A stretch of 64,000 nt of DNA from Hydrogenophaga sp. NFH-34 (GTDB lineage: Bacteria > Pseudomonadota > Gammaproteobacteria > Burkholderiales > Burkholderiaceae_C): assembly GCF_021401345.1 (NCBI RefSeq), contig NZ_JACBGE010000015.1, forward strand, positions 78,249 to 142,248. Direction: 5' to 3'. Each line of letters begins with the position of its first letter. Within the stretch, counting starts at the first letter, position 1. Below the pieces are notes generated by a model, which saw only the letters and a list, made by a program, of their open reading frames with translations, was not told the DNA's origin and ran no database searches. The position numbers and the translations under genes are program-made. Shown here piece by piece: positions 36,867-45,996 of the stretch.

Positions 36867-37826
36867 ATGCGTCGCGACACTTTCCTCAAATCCCTGGCCG
36901 CTCTGGCCGCCGCTGGTGCTTTGCCGCCGGCTGCCTGGGCCAGTGCCAACCTGAAGATGATGATTCCCGCCAACCCCGGCGGTGGCTGGGACGGCACGGG
37001 CCGGGCCCTGGGCGACGCGCTGCGCGATGCGGGCGTGGCGTCGTCGGTCACGTTCGAGAACAAGGGTGGCGCGGCCGGCGCCATCGGGCTGGCGCAGTTC
37101 TTCAACGCCAGCAAGGGCGACCCGAACGCGCTGATGGTGATGGGGGCGGTGATGCTGGGCGGCATCATCACCGGCAAGCCGCCGGTGTCGATCACGCAGC
37201 TCACGCCCATTGCACGGCTCACCACCGAATACAACGTGTTCGTGCTGCCGGCGAATTCGCCGTTCAAGAGCATGAAGGAGGTGGTCGAGCAGCTCAAGAA
37301 GGACCCGGGCAGCGTCAAGTGGGGGGGCGGCTCGCGCGGTGCGACCGAACACATCGCGGCCGCGCAGATTGCGCAGCTGGCGGGGGTGTCGGCCGCGAAG
37401 ATCAACTACGTGCCGTTCCGGGGCGGTGGCGAAGCGGTCGCGGCCATTCTGGGTGGCAACGTGACCATCGGTGGCAGCGGCTACAGCGAGTTCCAGCCCT
37501 ACATCGAAAGCGGCAAGATGCGCGCCGTCGGCATCACTTCGGCGCAGCGCATTGCCGGCATCGACGTGCCCACGCTCAAGGAGCAGGGCATCGACATCGA
37601 GATCGGCAACTGGCGCGGCGTGTATGGCGCGGCCGGCATCACCCCCGCGCAACGCGACGCGCTGACCGACATGATCGTGAAGGCGACCAAGAGCAAGGCC
37701 TGGCAGGACGCGCTGGCCAAGAACAACTGGACCCCGGCGCTGCTGACCGGCAAAGCCTTCGACGAGTTCGTGGACCGCGATTTCGCTTCGCTGCGCGCGA
37801 CCATGGTGCGCGCGGGCATGGTCTGA
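36867..37826 (+). CDS. tctC: TctC/Bug-family tripartite tricarboxylate transporter substrate-binding protein
   Basis: 319-residue periplasmic receptor. N-terminal signal MRRDTFLKSLAALAAAGALP with an Arg pair that resembles, but is not exactly, a Tat motif; cleavage likely after AAWA. The mature protein has the Bug-fold segments IPANPGGGWDGTGRAL, FENKGGAAGAIGL and VKWGGGSRGATEHIAAA. It captures a carboxylate for the TctAB channel, which follows at once. The ATG at 36867 follows AAGGAGA. Confidence 0.94.
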   Translation: MRRDTFLKSLAALAAAGALPPAAWASANLKMMIPANPGGGWDGTGRALGDALRDAGVASSVTFENKGGAAGAIGLAQFFNASKGDPNALMVMGAVMLGGIITGKPPVSITQLTPIARLTTEYNVFVLPANSPFKSMKEVVEQLKKDPGSVKWGGGSRGATEHIAAAQIAQLAGVSAAKINYVPFRGGGEAVAAILGGNVTIGGSGYSEFQPYIESGKMRAVGITSAQRIAGIDVPTLKEQGIDIEIGNWRGVYGAAGITPAQRDALTDMIVKATKSKAWQDALAKNNWTPALLTGKAFDEFVDRDFASLRATMVRAGMV

Positions 37827-37838
37827 GCGGAGGCAACC

Positions 37839-38378
37839 ATGCGTGCAGACCTTTCACTGGCCGCCGAAGCGGTGCCGGGCGGCAGCCGGACGGGACAGAC
37901 CCTGATGGGCCTGGCCGCACTGGGCGTGGCCGGCGTGCTGGCCTGGGGCGCGGCGGGCTTGCCCTCCGATGCCGGTTATGCCGGTGTCGGCCCCGACTTC
38001 CTGCCCTGGGTGGTGACGGTGGCGCTCGCGGTGTGTGGCGCGCTGCTGCTGTGGGAGGCGCGCACCGGGGGCTTCCGGCACTTGGAAATCCCGTCCGGCG
38101 CGGCACGCGGTGACTGGCCGGCGTTTGCCTGGGTGTCGGCCGGCGTGCTGAGCAACGCGGCGCTGATCACCTCCATCGGCTTTGTGCTCAGCTGCGCCCT
38201 GTGTTTTGCCCTGGCGGTGCGGGGCCTGCGCCTGAGCGAAGGCAAACCGGCCGGCGGCGCGCTGCAGGCGGTGCGCGATGCCGTGACCGGCATCGTGATC
38301 GCCGCCCCCACGTACTGGATGTTCACCAAGGTGCTGGCGGTCAATCTGCCGGGCCTGACCGCGTCCGGCTGGATCTAG
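37839..38378 (+). CDS. tctB: TctB-family small membrane subunit
   Basis: 179 residues, four predicted transmembrane helices (for example [21 protein letters not shown] and [19 protein letters not shown]), the usual TctB pattern with the [14 protein letters not shown] segment ([16 protein letters not shown]). TctB pairs with TctA to form the transport channel. It lies 12 bp after tctC and 11 bp before tctA. Confidence 0.92.
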   Translation: MRADLSLAAEAVPGGSRTGQTLMGLAALGVAGVLAWGAAGLPSDAGYAGVGPDFLPWVVTVALAVCGALLLWEARTGGFRHLEIPSGAARGDWPAFAWVSAGVLSNAALITSIGFVLSCALCFALAVRGLRLSEGKPAGGALQAVRDAVTGIVIAAPTYWMFTKVLAVNLPGLTASGWI

Positions 38379-38389
38379 ACCAGAACACC

Positions 38390-39880
38390 ATGGATATCTT
38401 CAACCAACTCTTGGGCGGTTTTGCCACCGCCGCCACGCCCATCAACCTGCTGTGGGCGCTGGCTGGCTGTGCGCTGGGCACGGCCATCGGCGTGCTGCCC
38501 GGCCTCGGCCCGGCGGTCACGGTGGCGATGCTGTTGCCCATCACTGGCCAGGTCGAGCCGACCGCGTCGATGATCTTTTTCGCCGGCATCTACTACGGCG
38601 CCATGTACGGCGGGTCGACCACCTCCATCCTGCTCAACACGCCGGGCGAGACCGGCACCATGGTCACCGCGCTCGAAGGCTTCAAGATGGCCAAGAGCGG
38701 GCGCGCCGGCGCGGCGCTGGCCACCTCGGCCATCGGCTCTTTCGTGGCCGGCACCATCGCCACCGTGCTGGTGACGCTGTTCGCGCCGCTGCTGGCCGAC
38801 TTTGCCGTCCAGCTCGGCCCGCCCGAGTACTTCTGCCTGATGCTGCTGGCCTTCACCACCGTGAGCGCGGTGCTGGGCCAGAGTTCGCTGCGCGGGCTGA
38901 CGGCGCTGTTCCTCGGCCTGGCCATGGGGCTGGTGGGCATCGACCAGATCACCGGCCAGGTGCGCTACACCGGTGGCGTGCTGGAGTTCATGGACGGCAT
39001 CGAGGTGGTGCTGGTGGCAGTGGGCCTGTTCGCTGTGACCGAAGCGCTCTACAACGCGCTCTACGAGGGCCGCAACCCGAGCACGCTCAACCGCATGACC
39101 CGGGCCCACATGACGCGCACCGAATGGCGCCGTTCCTGGCCTGCTTGGCTGCGCGGCACGGCCATCGGTTTCCCGTTCGGCACCATCCCGGCGGGCGGGT
39201 CGGAAATCCCAACTTTCCTGAGCTACGCCACCGAGCGCAAGCTGGCCGCGCCCGAACACCAGGCCGAATTCGGCGGGGCGGGCGCCATCGAGGGTGTGGC
39301 CGGCCCCGAGGCGGCCAACAACGCGGCCGTGACCGCCACGCTGGTGCCGCTGCTGACGCTGGGCATTCCCACGTCGGTGACCGCGGCCATCCTGCTGTCG
39401 GCGTTGCAGAACTACGGCATCCAGGCCGGGCCGCAACTGTTCCAGACCTCGTCGACGCTGGTGTGGGCGCTGATCGCCTCGCTCTACATCGGCAACGTGA
39501 TGCTGCTGGTGCTGAACCTGCCGATGGTGGGGCTGTGGGTGAAGCTGCTGCGCATTCCGCGCGCGCCGCTGTACGCCGGCATCCTCATCTTCGCGACCGT
39601 GGGCGTGTACGGCATGCGCCAGAGCGCGTTCGACCTGTTCCTCATGTACGGCCTGTCGCTGGCGGGCATTGCCATGCGGCGCTTCGACTTCCCGATCGCA
39701 CCGGTGATCGTGGGCCTGATCCTCGGGCCGCTGGCCGAGGCGCACCTGCGCAACGCCATCGCCATCGGCGAAGGCAGTTGGCTGGTGTTTTTCCAGCGGC
39801 CGATGTCGGCCACCCTGCTGGCCGCGGTGGCGCTGGTGCTCATCACGCCACGGGCGCTGGCCTGGCACCGGCGCGCATGA
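38390..39880 (+). CDS. tctA: TctA-family large membrane subunit
   Basis: 496-residue integral membrane protein with about ten helices. The two family signatures are the N-terminal [19 protein letters not shown] with [20 protein letters not shown], and the mirrored second-half segment [27 protein letters not shown]. The start [13 protein letters not shown] at 38390 is standard; the long open frame upstream overlaps tctB in another phase and is not used. It completes tctCBA and converges on a LysR gene. Confidence 0.95.
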   Translation: MDIFNQLLGGFATAATPINLLWALAGCALGTAIGVLPGLGPAVTVAMLLPITGQVEPTASMIFFAGIYYGAMYGGSTTSILLNTPGETGTMVTALEGFKMAKSGRAGAALATSAIGSFVAGTIATVLVTLFAPLLADFAVQLGPPEYFCLMLLAFTTVSAVLGQSSLRGLTALFLGLAMGLVGIDQITGQVRYTGGVLEFMDGIEVVLVAVGLFAVTEALYNALYEGRNPSTLNRMTRAHMTRTEWRRSWPAWLRGTAIGFPFGTIPAGGSEIPTFLSYATERKLAAPEHQAEFGGAGAIEGVAGPEAANNAAVTATLVPLLTLGIPTSVTAAILLSALQNYGIQAGPQLFQTSSTLVWALIASLYIGNVMLLVLNLPMVGLWVKLLRIPRAPLYAGILIFATVGVYGMRQSAFDLFLMYGLSLAGIAMRRFDFPIAPVIVGLILGPLAEAHLRNAIAIGEGSWLVFFQRPMSATLLAAVALVLITPRALAWHRRA

Positions 39881-39925
39881 GCCCCGGGTCGTCCCGCTGG
39901 TGCCAGCCGGCCCGGGGGCGACCGC

Positions 39926-40882
39926 TCAGGCGGTGACCCCGCCCGCGACCGGCATCGCGGCCCGCATGGCGTCGATGAAGCGGCGCAGCCGGGGTGGGTA
40001 GAAGCGGGCGTGCGGATAGACCAGGTACACCGGCAGCGAAGGAGCCTGCCATGGCGGCGCCAGGTGCACCAGCCGGCCGTCGGCCAGGGCATCGGCCACC
40101 ATCCAGGCCGAGGCAATGCCCGCGCCCAGGCCGAAGATGGCGGCGTTGCACAGCACGTAGAGGTTGTCGGTGCTCAGGCGGGGGTGGATCGCGAAGCGGC
40201 GGGTGTGCCGCGTCTGCGGATGGGCCAGCACCACTTCGCTGCGGTAGTAGGTGCGCAGGGCCAGCCAGGGCAGGTCAGGCAGGTCCTCCACCTGTGGCGG
40301 TGGTGCGTCGGCGGGCCACAGCCGGGGCGACGCGATCACGATGCGCGGCACGTCCATGAGGCGAATCGCCACCACCGACGGGTCGCGCACCTCGCCGACC
40401 TGGATCGCGCAGTCGATGCCGGCACCGATGAAGTCGCGCACGTCGTCGCGCAGCAGCCATTCCACCTGCACGTCGGGGTGGCGCAGCAGGAACTCGGTCA
40501 TGGGCCGCACCAGTTGCTCCTGCCCGAACGCGTGCGGCACCGCCACGCGCAGGTGGCCGCGCGGGGTGTCGTGGTCGCCCCGCACATCGCTTTGCAGCGC
40601 TTCCCACTGGTCGATCAGGGCCTTGGCGTGTTCGTAGCAGCGTTCGCCGTCTTCGGTCAGGTGCATGGCGCGTGTCGAGCGCTGCAACAGGCGCAGGCCG
40701 AGCAGGCGTTCCAGGGTCTGGAGCCGGCGGCTGATGGTGGGCTGCGTGGTCTGCATCTGCGCCGCCGCGCGCGACAGGCTGCCCGCCTCCACGATGCGCA
40801 CGAAGGTCTGCATGAGGTCCAGCCGGTCCCCGGCACCCGCCAGGGGCGGCGGCGTCTGCGGGCGGACAGGGCTTTTATTCAT
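39926..40882 (-). CDS. LysR-family transcriptional regulator
   Basis: 318 residues. HTH domain at about 22-80: LMQTFVRIVEAGSLSRAAAQMQTTQPTISRRLQTLERLLGLRLLQR, followed by a periplasmic-binding-like effector domain. It belongs to the CrgA/DsdC-like group that begins with LDLMQTFVRIVE. The gene is divergent from an MFS transporter, with 95 bp between the start codons, the usual layout for control of that transporter. The effector is unknown. The tract around GTATATCTG (about 40890) may hold a promoter. Confidence 0.92.
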   Translation of the reverse strand: MNKSPVRPQTPPPLAGAGDRLDLMQTFVRIVEAGSLSRAAAQMQTTQPTISRRLQTLERLLGLRLLQRSTRAMHLTEDGERCYEHAKALIDQWEALQSDVRGDHDTPRGHLRVAVPHAFGQEQLVRPMTEFLLRHPDVQVEWLLRDDVRDFIGAGIDCAIQVGEVRDPSVVAIRLMDVPRIVIASPRLWPADAPPPQVEDLPDLPWLALRTYYRSEVVLAHPQTRHTRRFAIHPRLSTDNLYVLCNAAIFGLGAGIASAWMVADALADGRLVHLAPPWQAPSLPVYLVYPHARFYPPRLRRFIDAMRAAMPVAGGVTA

Positions 40883-40977
40883 GCGCTAATCGTATATCTG
40901 AAGTGAACGCGCCTGCACTACCGCCGGGGCCTGAAGCCCCTCAGACTCCGGGCATGGTTGTGATTCAGGGGTTTTTG

Positions 40978-42213
40978 ATGTCTTCCATTCGCTCAGCGAA
41001 TTTATCGATGCCGGGTGCGTCCGGCCTCTCGCTCTCTTTGACCCGCCTGCTGGCGGCGGGCGCGGGCTTCACCGTGGCGTCGCTGTACTACAGCCAGCCC
41101 ATGCTCGGCGTGCTGAGCGAAGAATGGGGCGTGGGTGCGCAGACCCTGGGTCTGGTACCCATGCTGACCCAGCTCGGCTACGCGCTGGGCTTGCTGCTGA
41201 TGGCACCGCTGGGCGACCGCTGGGACCGCCGCACCCTGGTGCTGGTCAAGTGCGCCGCCCTGGTGGTGGCGCTGCTGGGCAATGCGCTGGCACCTTCGAT
41301 CGGTTTTCTGCTGATGGCCAGCTTCCTCACCGGCCTGGCGGCCACGGTGGCACAGGACATCGTGCCGGCCGCGGCCGTGCTGGCACCCGAAAACAGCCGC
41401 GGCAAGGCGGTGGGTTCGGTCATGACCGGACTGCTGCTGGGCATTCTGCTGTCGCGCGTGGTGAGCGGCTTCGTCGCCGAACACCTGGGCTGGCGTGCGA
41501 TGTTTGTGCTGGCGGCGCTGGCGGTGGCCGGGATCGGCGTGGCGCTCCAGCGTGGCCTGCCGCGTTTCCCGCCCACCACCTCGCTGGGCTATGGGGCTTT
41601 GCTCGGGTCGCTGGTGGGGCTTTGGCGGCGCCACCGCGCGGTGCGCCAGGCGGCGCTGGCCCAGGGGATGCTGGCGATCGGCTTCAGTGCGGTCTGGTCG
41701 ACACTGGCCATCTGGCTGCACGGCGCGCCTTTCCACCTGGGCAGCGCTGCGGCGGGGGCCTTCGGCATCGCCGGTGCGGCGGGGGCGCTCGGGGCGCCGG
41801 TGTTCGGTCGGCTGGCCGACCGGCACGGGCCACACCGGGTCGCGCTGGCGGGGGCGGTGCTAGTGTTCGGCGCCTTCGCGCTCATGGGGGGCCTGTCGTG
41901 GCTGCCGCGCGGCGCGCAGATCGGGCTGGTCGTGGTGTCGGTGATCGGCTTCGACCTGGGCTTTCAGGCCGCGCTGATTTCGCACCAGACCATCGTCTAC
42001 GGGGCCGATCCGGCCGCCCGCAGCCGTGTCAATGCGCTGCTGTTCGTGGCCATGTTCTGCGGCATGGCACTGGGCTCGGCGCTGGGCGGCGCGCTGTTCG
42101 AGCGCTGGGGCTGGAACGGCGTGGTGGCGCTGGCGTCGGCCGCCTCGCTGATTGCCGTGGGCATGCGTCTGAAGGCGCTGCCGGCGCGGGAGGCAGGTAC
42201 CATCCGGCCATGA
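40978..42213 (+). CDS. MFS transporter
   Basis: 411 residues, twelve predicted helices, major facilitator superfamily, DHA1-like drug/metabolite efflux type. The loop between TM2 and TM3 carries the A motif variant GDRWDRRTLVL; early segment GFTVASLYYSQPMLGVLSEEWGV is typical of the YNFM/YajR-like group. The start at 40978 (MSSIRSANLS) is favoured over a start 25 codons upstream lacking MFS features. The divergent LysR gene may control it. Its stop overlaps the ATG of the sigma-54 activator (ATGA), tying the two together. Confidence 0.88.
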   Translation: MSSIRSANLSMPGASGLSLSLTRLLAAGAGFTVASLYYSQPMLGVLSEEWGVGAQTLGLVPMLTQLGYALGLLLMAPLGDRWDRRTLVLVKCAALVVALLGNALAPSIGFLLMASFLTGLAATVAQDIVPAAAVLAPENSRGKAVGSVMTGLLLGILLSRVVSGFVAEHLGWRAMFVLAALAVAGIGVALQRGLPRFPPTTSLGYGALLGSLVGLWRRHRAVRQAALAQGMLAIGFSAVWSTLAIWLHGAPFHLGSAAAGAFGIAGAAGALGAPVFGRLADRHGPHRVALAGAVLVFGAFALMGGLSWLPRGAQIGLVVVSVIGFDLGFQAALISHQTIVYGADPAARSRVNALLFVAMFCGMALGSALGGALFERWGWNGVVALASAASLIAVGMRLKALPAREAGTIRP

Positions 42214-43721
42214 CCGCCGACAGCCGCCTGCCGCGCGACGCGCAAAGCATTCTCGAACTCGCCGCGAGGTCGATGTTCGACCTGTTCGCCAACGCCAGCG
42301 AGGGCATGCTGCTGGTGGACCGCGAGGCGCGGGTGGTGTGGATCAACGATCAGTACCGACGTTTCCTGCCCGCGCTCGGCTACGCGCGCGAGGAAGACTT
42401 TGTCGGCCACCCGGTCTCGCGCGTGGTGCACAACACGCAGATGCACCGCGTGCTGGAGACCGGCAAGCCCATCCTCATCGACCTGCTGACCAACAAGGCC
42501 GGCACGTTCGTGGTCAGCCGCATCCCGCTGCGCGACAGCGAGGGCGGGGTGATCGGCGTGCTGGGCATCGTGCTGTTCGACCATCCCGAGACCACACTGC
42601 AGCCCCTCATCAGCAAATTCGCGCGGCTGGAGCAGGACCTGAACGATGCGCGCCGCGAACTCGCGCACCAGCGCCGCAGCAAGTACACCTTTGCCAGCTT
42701 CGTCGGCAGCAGCCCGGCGGCGGTGGAGGTCAAGCGCCAGGCGCGGCGCGCGGCGCAGTCGGCCAGCCCGGTGCTGCTGCTGGGCGAGACCGGCACCGGC
42801 AAGGAGCTGCTGGCGCACGCCATCCATGCGGCCTCGGCCCGCGCCGGGCGGCCTTTTGTGGGGGTGAACATCGCGGCCGTGCCGGACACCCTGCTCGAAG
42901 CCGAATTCTTCGGCGTGGCGCCCGGCGCCTACACCGGTGCCGACCGCAAGGGGCGCGACGGCAAGTTCAAGCTCGCCGACGGCGGCACGCTGTTCCTCGA
43001 CGAGGTGGGTGACATGCCTGCCGCGGTGCAGGCCAAGCTGTTGCGGGCATTGCAGGAGGGTGAGATCGAGCCGCTGGGGTCGAACCAGCTCGTGCGTTTC
43101 GACGTGCGGGTGGTCGCGGCCACTTCGCGCGATCTCGAAGCGCTGGTGCGCGAAGGGCACTTCCGCGAAGACCTGTACTACCGCCTCAACGTGTTGCCGA
43201 TCCGCGTGCCGCCGCTGCGCGAGCGCCGCGCCGACCTGCCGTTGCTGGTCGAGACCCTGTGCGAAGACATCGCCGCGCGCAGCGGCGGCTCGCAGCTGGA
43301 GCTGGACCCCGAAGCGCTGTGGCTGCTGCAGTCGCAGGCCTGGCGCGGCAACATCCGCGAACTGCGCAACGTGCTGGAACAGGTGGCGCTGCGCAGCGAC
43401 GATCACCGCATCGGTGCTGCGGTGCTGGCCACCGTGCTGCCGCCCGCAGACCGCGCGCTGAGCGGGGTGGCGACCGCAGCGGCGGCATCGGCGGCGGTGC
43501 CGGGCACGGCCACGCCTGGCGATCCGGAGAACCTGGCGGCGCCGTTGCGGCCCCTGGCCGAGCAGGTGGCGGCGCTGGAGCGCCAGGCCATGGCCGAGGC
43601 GCTGCGCCGCACCGGGGGCAACCGCTCGGCCGCGGCGCGCCTGCTGGGCATGTCGCGGGCCAGCTTTTACGACAAGCTGGCCCTGTGGTCGGAGTTGTCT
43701 GAAATTCAGACGATTGACTGA
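42210..43721 (+). CDS. Sigma-54-dependent transcriptional activator with PAS domain
   Basis: 503 residues. PAS sensor domain at about 20-130 (LFANASEGMLLVDREARVVWIND), AAA+ domain at about 165-395 with Walker A GETGTGKE (192-199), the sigma-54 contact loop as GAYTGA (239-244, Tyr replacing the usual Phe), Walker B LFLDE (261-265), and a Fis-type HTH at the C-terminus (RRTGGNRSAAARLLGMSRASFYDKL). There is no receiver domain, so it responds to a ligand or redox signal rather than a kinase. The palindromes overlapping its 3' end and the -24/-12 promoter behind it make the liv-type operon its probable target. Confidence 0.94.
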   Translation: MTADSRLPRDAQSILELAARSMFDLFANASEGMLLVDREARVVWINDQYRRFLPALGYAREEDFVGHPVSRVVHNTQMHRVLETGKPILIDLLTNKAGTFVVSRIPLRDSEGGVIGVLGIVLFDHPETTLQPLISKFARLEQDLNDARRELAHQRRSKYTFASFVGSSPAAVEVKRQARRAAQSASPVLLLGETGTGKELLAHAIHAASARAGRPFVGVNIAAVPDTLLEAEFFGVAPGAYTGADRKGRDGKFKLADGGTLFLDEVGDMPAAVQAKLLRALQEGEIEPLGSNQLVRFDVRVVAATSRDLEALVREGHFREDLYYRLNVLPIRVPPLRERRADLPLLVETLCEDIAARSGGSQLELDPEALWLLQSQAWRGNIRELRNVLEQVALRSDDHRIGAAVLATVLPPADRALSGVATAAAASAAVPGTATPGDPENLAAPLRPLAEQVAALERQAMAEALRRTGGNRSAAARLLGMSRASFYDKLALWSELSEIQTID

Positions 43722-43765
43722 ATTTCAGACAATCGAGATGCACCTGGTTTGTCTGAAATTCAGAC
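43697..43765. promoter_or_regulatory. Three copies of a 15-bp palindrome, probable upstream activator sites
   Basis: GTCTGAAATTCAGAC occurs at 43697-43711 and again exactly at 43751-43765; a near-perfect copy GACTGAATTTCAGAC lies at 43716-43730. The half-site TGTCTGAA is shared. The centres (43704, 43723, 43758) are about 60-120 bp upstream of the -24 promoter at 43818, the usual distance for sigma-54 enhancer sites. The first two overlap the last codons and stop of the activator gene, which may also give autoregulation. Confidence 0.85.
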
Positions 43766-43817
43766 ATTCCTGGGTGAATGGATTCGGAGGCCATTAAAAA
43801 TCAAAGACTTGCCGAAG

Positions 43818-43833
43818 TGGCACGTTCCCTGCA
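43818..43833 (+). promoter_or_regulatory. Sigma-54 (-24/-12) promoter of the liv-type operon
   Basis: TGGCACGTTCCCTGCA matches the consensus TGGCAC-N5-TTGCA with GG (43819-43820) and GC (43831-43832) separated by exactly 10 bp; the single departure is C for the first T of the -12 block. Transcription would start near 43844, 45 bp before the livK-type ATG. Confidence 0.85.
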
Positions 43834-43888
43834 ATGGTGAGCGTGCCAGCCCTGTGCGGCCCATAAAACCTCTCACCAGGAGACAAGC

Positions 43889-45073
43889 ATGTTCAAGACC
43901 ACCCGCCGCCTGGCGGTCATCGCCTTGGCCTGCGCCTCGGCTTTTGCCTACGCCCAGTCCAAAGACATCCGCATCGCCCACGTCTACAGCAAGACCGGTC
44001 CGCTCGAAGCCTATGGCAAGCAGACCCACACCGGCCTGCTGATGGGGCTGGACTACGCCACGGGCGGGACCATGATGGTCAACGGCCGCAAGCTGGTGGT
44101 GATCGAGAAGGACGACCAGGGCAAGCCCGATCTGGGCAAGTCGCTGCTGGCCACCGCTTACGGCGATGACAAGGCCGACATCGCGGTCGGCCCCACGTCG
44201 TCGGGTGTGGCGCTGGCCATGCTGCCGGTGGCGCAGGAATACCAGAAGATCCTGCTGGTGGAGCCCGCCGTGGCCGACTCCATCACTGGCGACAAGTGGA
44301 ACAAGTTCATCTTCCGCACCGGCCGCAACAGCAGCCAGGACGCGATCTCCAACGCCGTGGCGCTGGACAAGCCGGGGGTGTCCATCGCCACGCTGGCACA
44401 GGACTACGCCTTCGGCCGCGACGGTGTGAAGGCGTTCAAGGACGCGATCAAGACCGCCAAGCTGGTGCACGAGGAATATCTGCCGGCCAACACCACCGAC
44501 TTCACCGCCGGTGCGCAGCGCCTGATCGACAAGCTCAAGGACCAGCCGGGCCGCAAGGTCATCTTCATCATCTGGGCTGGCGCGGGCAACCCGTTCAAGA
44601 TCGCCGATCTGGACCTCAAGCGCTACGGCATCGAGATCGCCACGGGCGGCAACATCCTGCCGGCGATGGCGAACTACAAGAACTTCCCGGGCATGGAAGG
44701 TGCCACGTACTACTACTTCGGCATCCCGAAGAACCCGGTCAACGAAGCCCTGGTTTCGCGCCATTACAGCGAGTTCAAGGCGCCGCCCGACTTCTTCACG
44801 GCCGGGGGCTTCAGCGCCGCCATGGCCCTGGTGACGGCGCTCAAGAAGACCGGTGGCGACACCAAGACCAGCACCCTCATCAAGACGATGGAGGGCATGA
44901 GCTTCGACACGCCCAAGGGCACGATGACCTTCCGCAAGGAAGACCACCAGGCCATGCAGAGCATGTACCACTTCAAGATCAAGGTGGATCCGGCTTTTGC
45001 CTGGGGCGTGCCGGAACTGGTGCGGGAAATCAAGCCTGACGAAATGCAGGTCCCGATCCGGAACAAGAAGTAA
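43889..45073 (+). CDS. livK: Branched-chain amino acid-type ABC transporter substrate-binding protein
   Basis: 394-residue periplasmic receptor (type I fold, LivJ/LivK family). Sec signal MFKTTRRLAVIALACASAFA, cleavage about AYA|QS. It then reads KDIRIAHVYSKTGPLEAYGKQTHTGLLMGLDYATGG, VGPTSSGVALAMLPVAQEY and GRNSSQDAISNAVAL, two-lobe Leu/Ile/Val-binding protein features. The ligand is not known; the PAS/sigma-54 control and a downstream hydrolase suggest an organic acid, amide or aromatic rather than ordinary branched-chain amino acids (inference). It is the first gene after the -24/-12 promoter, with AGGAGACAAGC before the ATG. Confidence 0.9.
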   Translation: MFKTTRRLAVIALACASAFAYAQSKDIRIAHVYSKTGPLEAYGKQTHTGLLMGLDYATGGTMMVNGRKLVVIEKDDQGKPDLGKSLLATAYGDDKADIAVGPTSSGVALAMLPVAQEYQKILLVEPAVADSITGDKWNKFIFRTGRNSSQDAISNAVALDKPGVSIATLAQDYAFGRDGVKAFKDAIKTAKLVHEEYLPANTTDFTAGAQRLIDKLKDQPGRKVIFIIWAGAGNPFKIADLDLKRYGIEIATGGNILPAMANYKNFPGMEGATYYYFGIPKNPVNEALVSRHYSEFKAPPDFFTAGGFSAAMALVTALKKTGGDTKTSTLIKTMEGMSFDTPKGTMTFRKEDHQAMQSMYHFKIKVDPAFAWGVPELVREIKPDEMQVPIRNKK

Positions 45074-45234
45074 GGGGGCGACCCCGTGCGCCGCTGACGC
45101 GGCAGCTCCCTGCTGGGGAAACAACGCCTGCGGTCCGGCCCAGCCGGTTCCGCGGCGTTCCTGGAAGGTCGCCACTGGCGGCGACCGCTTGCGCACTTGC
45201 GCTGCGCCGTTGGGCGGCAGTGCCTGGAGACTCC
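45074..45234. repeat. GC-rich repetitive spacer between livK and livG
   Basis: 161 bp without a gene. It contains the block AGCCGGTTCCGCGGCGTTCC, similar to AGCCGGTTCCACGGCTG in the livH-livM spacer (about 47940), and GC-rich partial palindromes. It appears to be a degenerate member of the dispersed repeat family seen at 46727-46901. No terminator-like T-run is present, so transcription probably continues into livG. Confidence 0.5.
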
Positions 45235-45996
45235 ATGCTTGAAACTTCCGGTCTCACGGTCCGCTTCGGCGGCCACGTGGCGGTGAACGCTGTGTCCTGC
45301 GCCTTTCGGCCGGGCACGCTGACCGCCATCGTCGGCCCCAACGGCGCCGGCAAGACGACCTACTTCAACCTCATCTCGGGGCAGATCAAGGCCACTGCCG
45401 GTCGCGTCGTGCTCAACGGGCAAGACCTCACGGCCCTGGGCGCGCCGCAGCGCACGCGTGCCGGTCTGGGCCGGGCCTTCCAGCTCACCAACCTGTTCCC
45501 GCAGCTCACGGTGCTGGAAAACGTGCGCCTGGCCGTGCAGGCCAAGGCCGGCGCCGGGCTGGACTTTTTCCGCATCTGGAGCGACCGGCGCGACCTGCTG
45601 CAAAAGGCCGAGGCCATTCTGGAAACCGTGGCGCTGGCCGACAAGCGCGACGCCAGCGCGGCCAGCCTACCGCACGGCGACCAGCGCAAGCTGGAGGTGG
45701 GCATCCTCATGGCGCTGGAGCCGCAGGTGTTCATGTTCGACGAGCCCACGGCCGGCATGAGCGTGGACGAGGTGCCGGTGATCCTGAACCTGATCCGCCA
45801 GCTCAAGCAGGACCCGAGCAAGACCATCCTGCTGGTCGAGCACAAGATGGACGTGGTGCGCGAACTCTCCGATCGCATCATCGTGCTGCACAACGGCGAG
45901 CTGGTGGCCGACGGCGAACCCGAGGCCGTGATCGCCTCGCCCGTGGTGCAGCAGGCCTACCTGGGCGTGAACCCGGAAGAAACGGAGGCCGTATGA
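45235..45996 (+). CDS. livG: ABC transporter ATP-binding protein (LivG-like)
   Basis: 253-residue ATPase: Walker A GPNGAGKTTYFN, Q-loop around RAFQLTNLFPQLTVLENVRL, signature ASLPHGDQRKLEVG (a LivG-type LSxGxQR variant), Walker B VFMFDEPTAGM, His switch LLVEHKMDVV. The start MLETSGLTVRFGG at 45235 is chosen because an upstream five-codon extension is not conserved. It pairs with LivF in the cytoplasm to energise the LivHM channel. Its stop overlaps the livF start (ATGA). Confidence 0.93.
   Translation: MLETSGLTVRFGGHVAVNAVSCAFRPGTLTAIVGPNGAGKTTYFNLISGQIKATAGRVVLNGQDLTALGAPQRTRAGLGRAFQLTNLFPQLTVLENVRLAVQAKAGAGLDFFRIWSDRRDLLQKAEAILETVALADKRDASAASLPHGDQRKLEVGILMALEPQVFMFDEPTAGMSVDEVPVILNLIRQLKQDPSKTILLVEHKMDVVRELSDRIIVLHNGELVADGEPEAVIASPVVQQAYLGVNPEETEAV

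Noticed and set aside
40883..40977. Specific LysR operator (T-N11-A) between lysR and MFS
   Set aside because: Several loose matches exist and none stands out, so no site is called.
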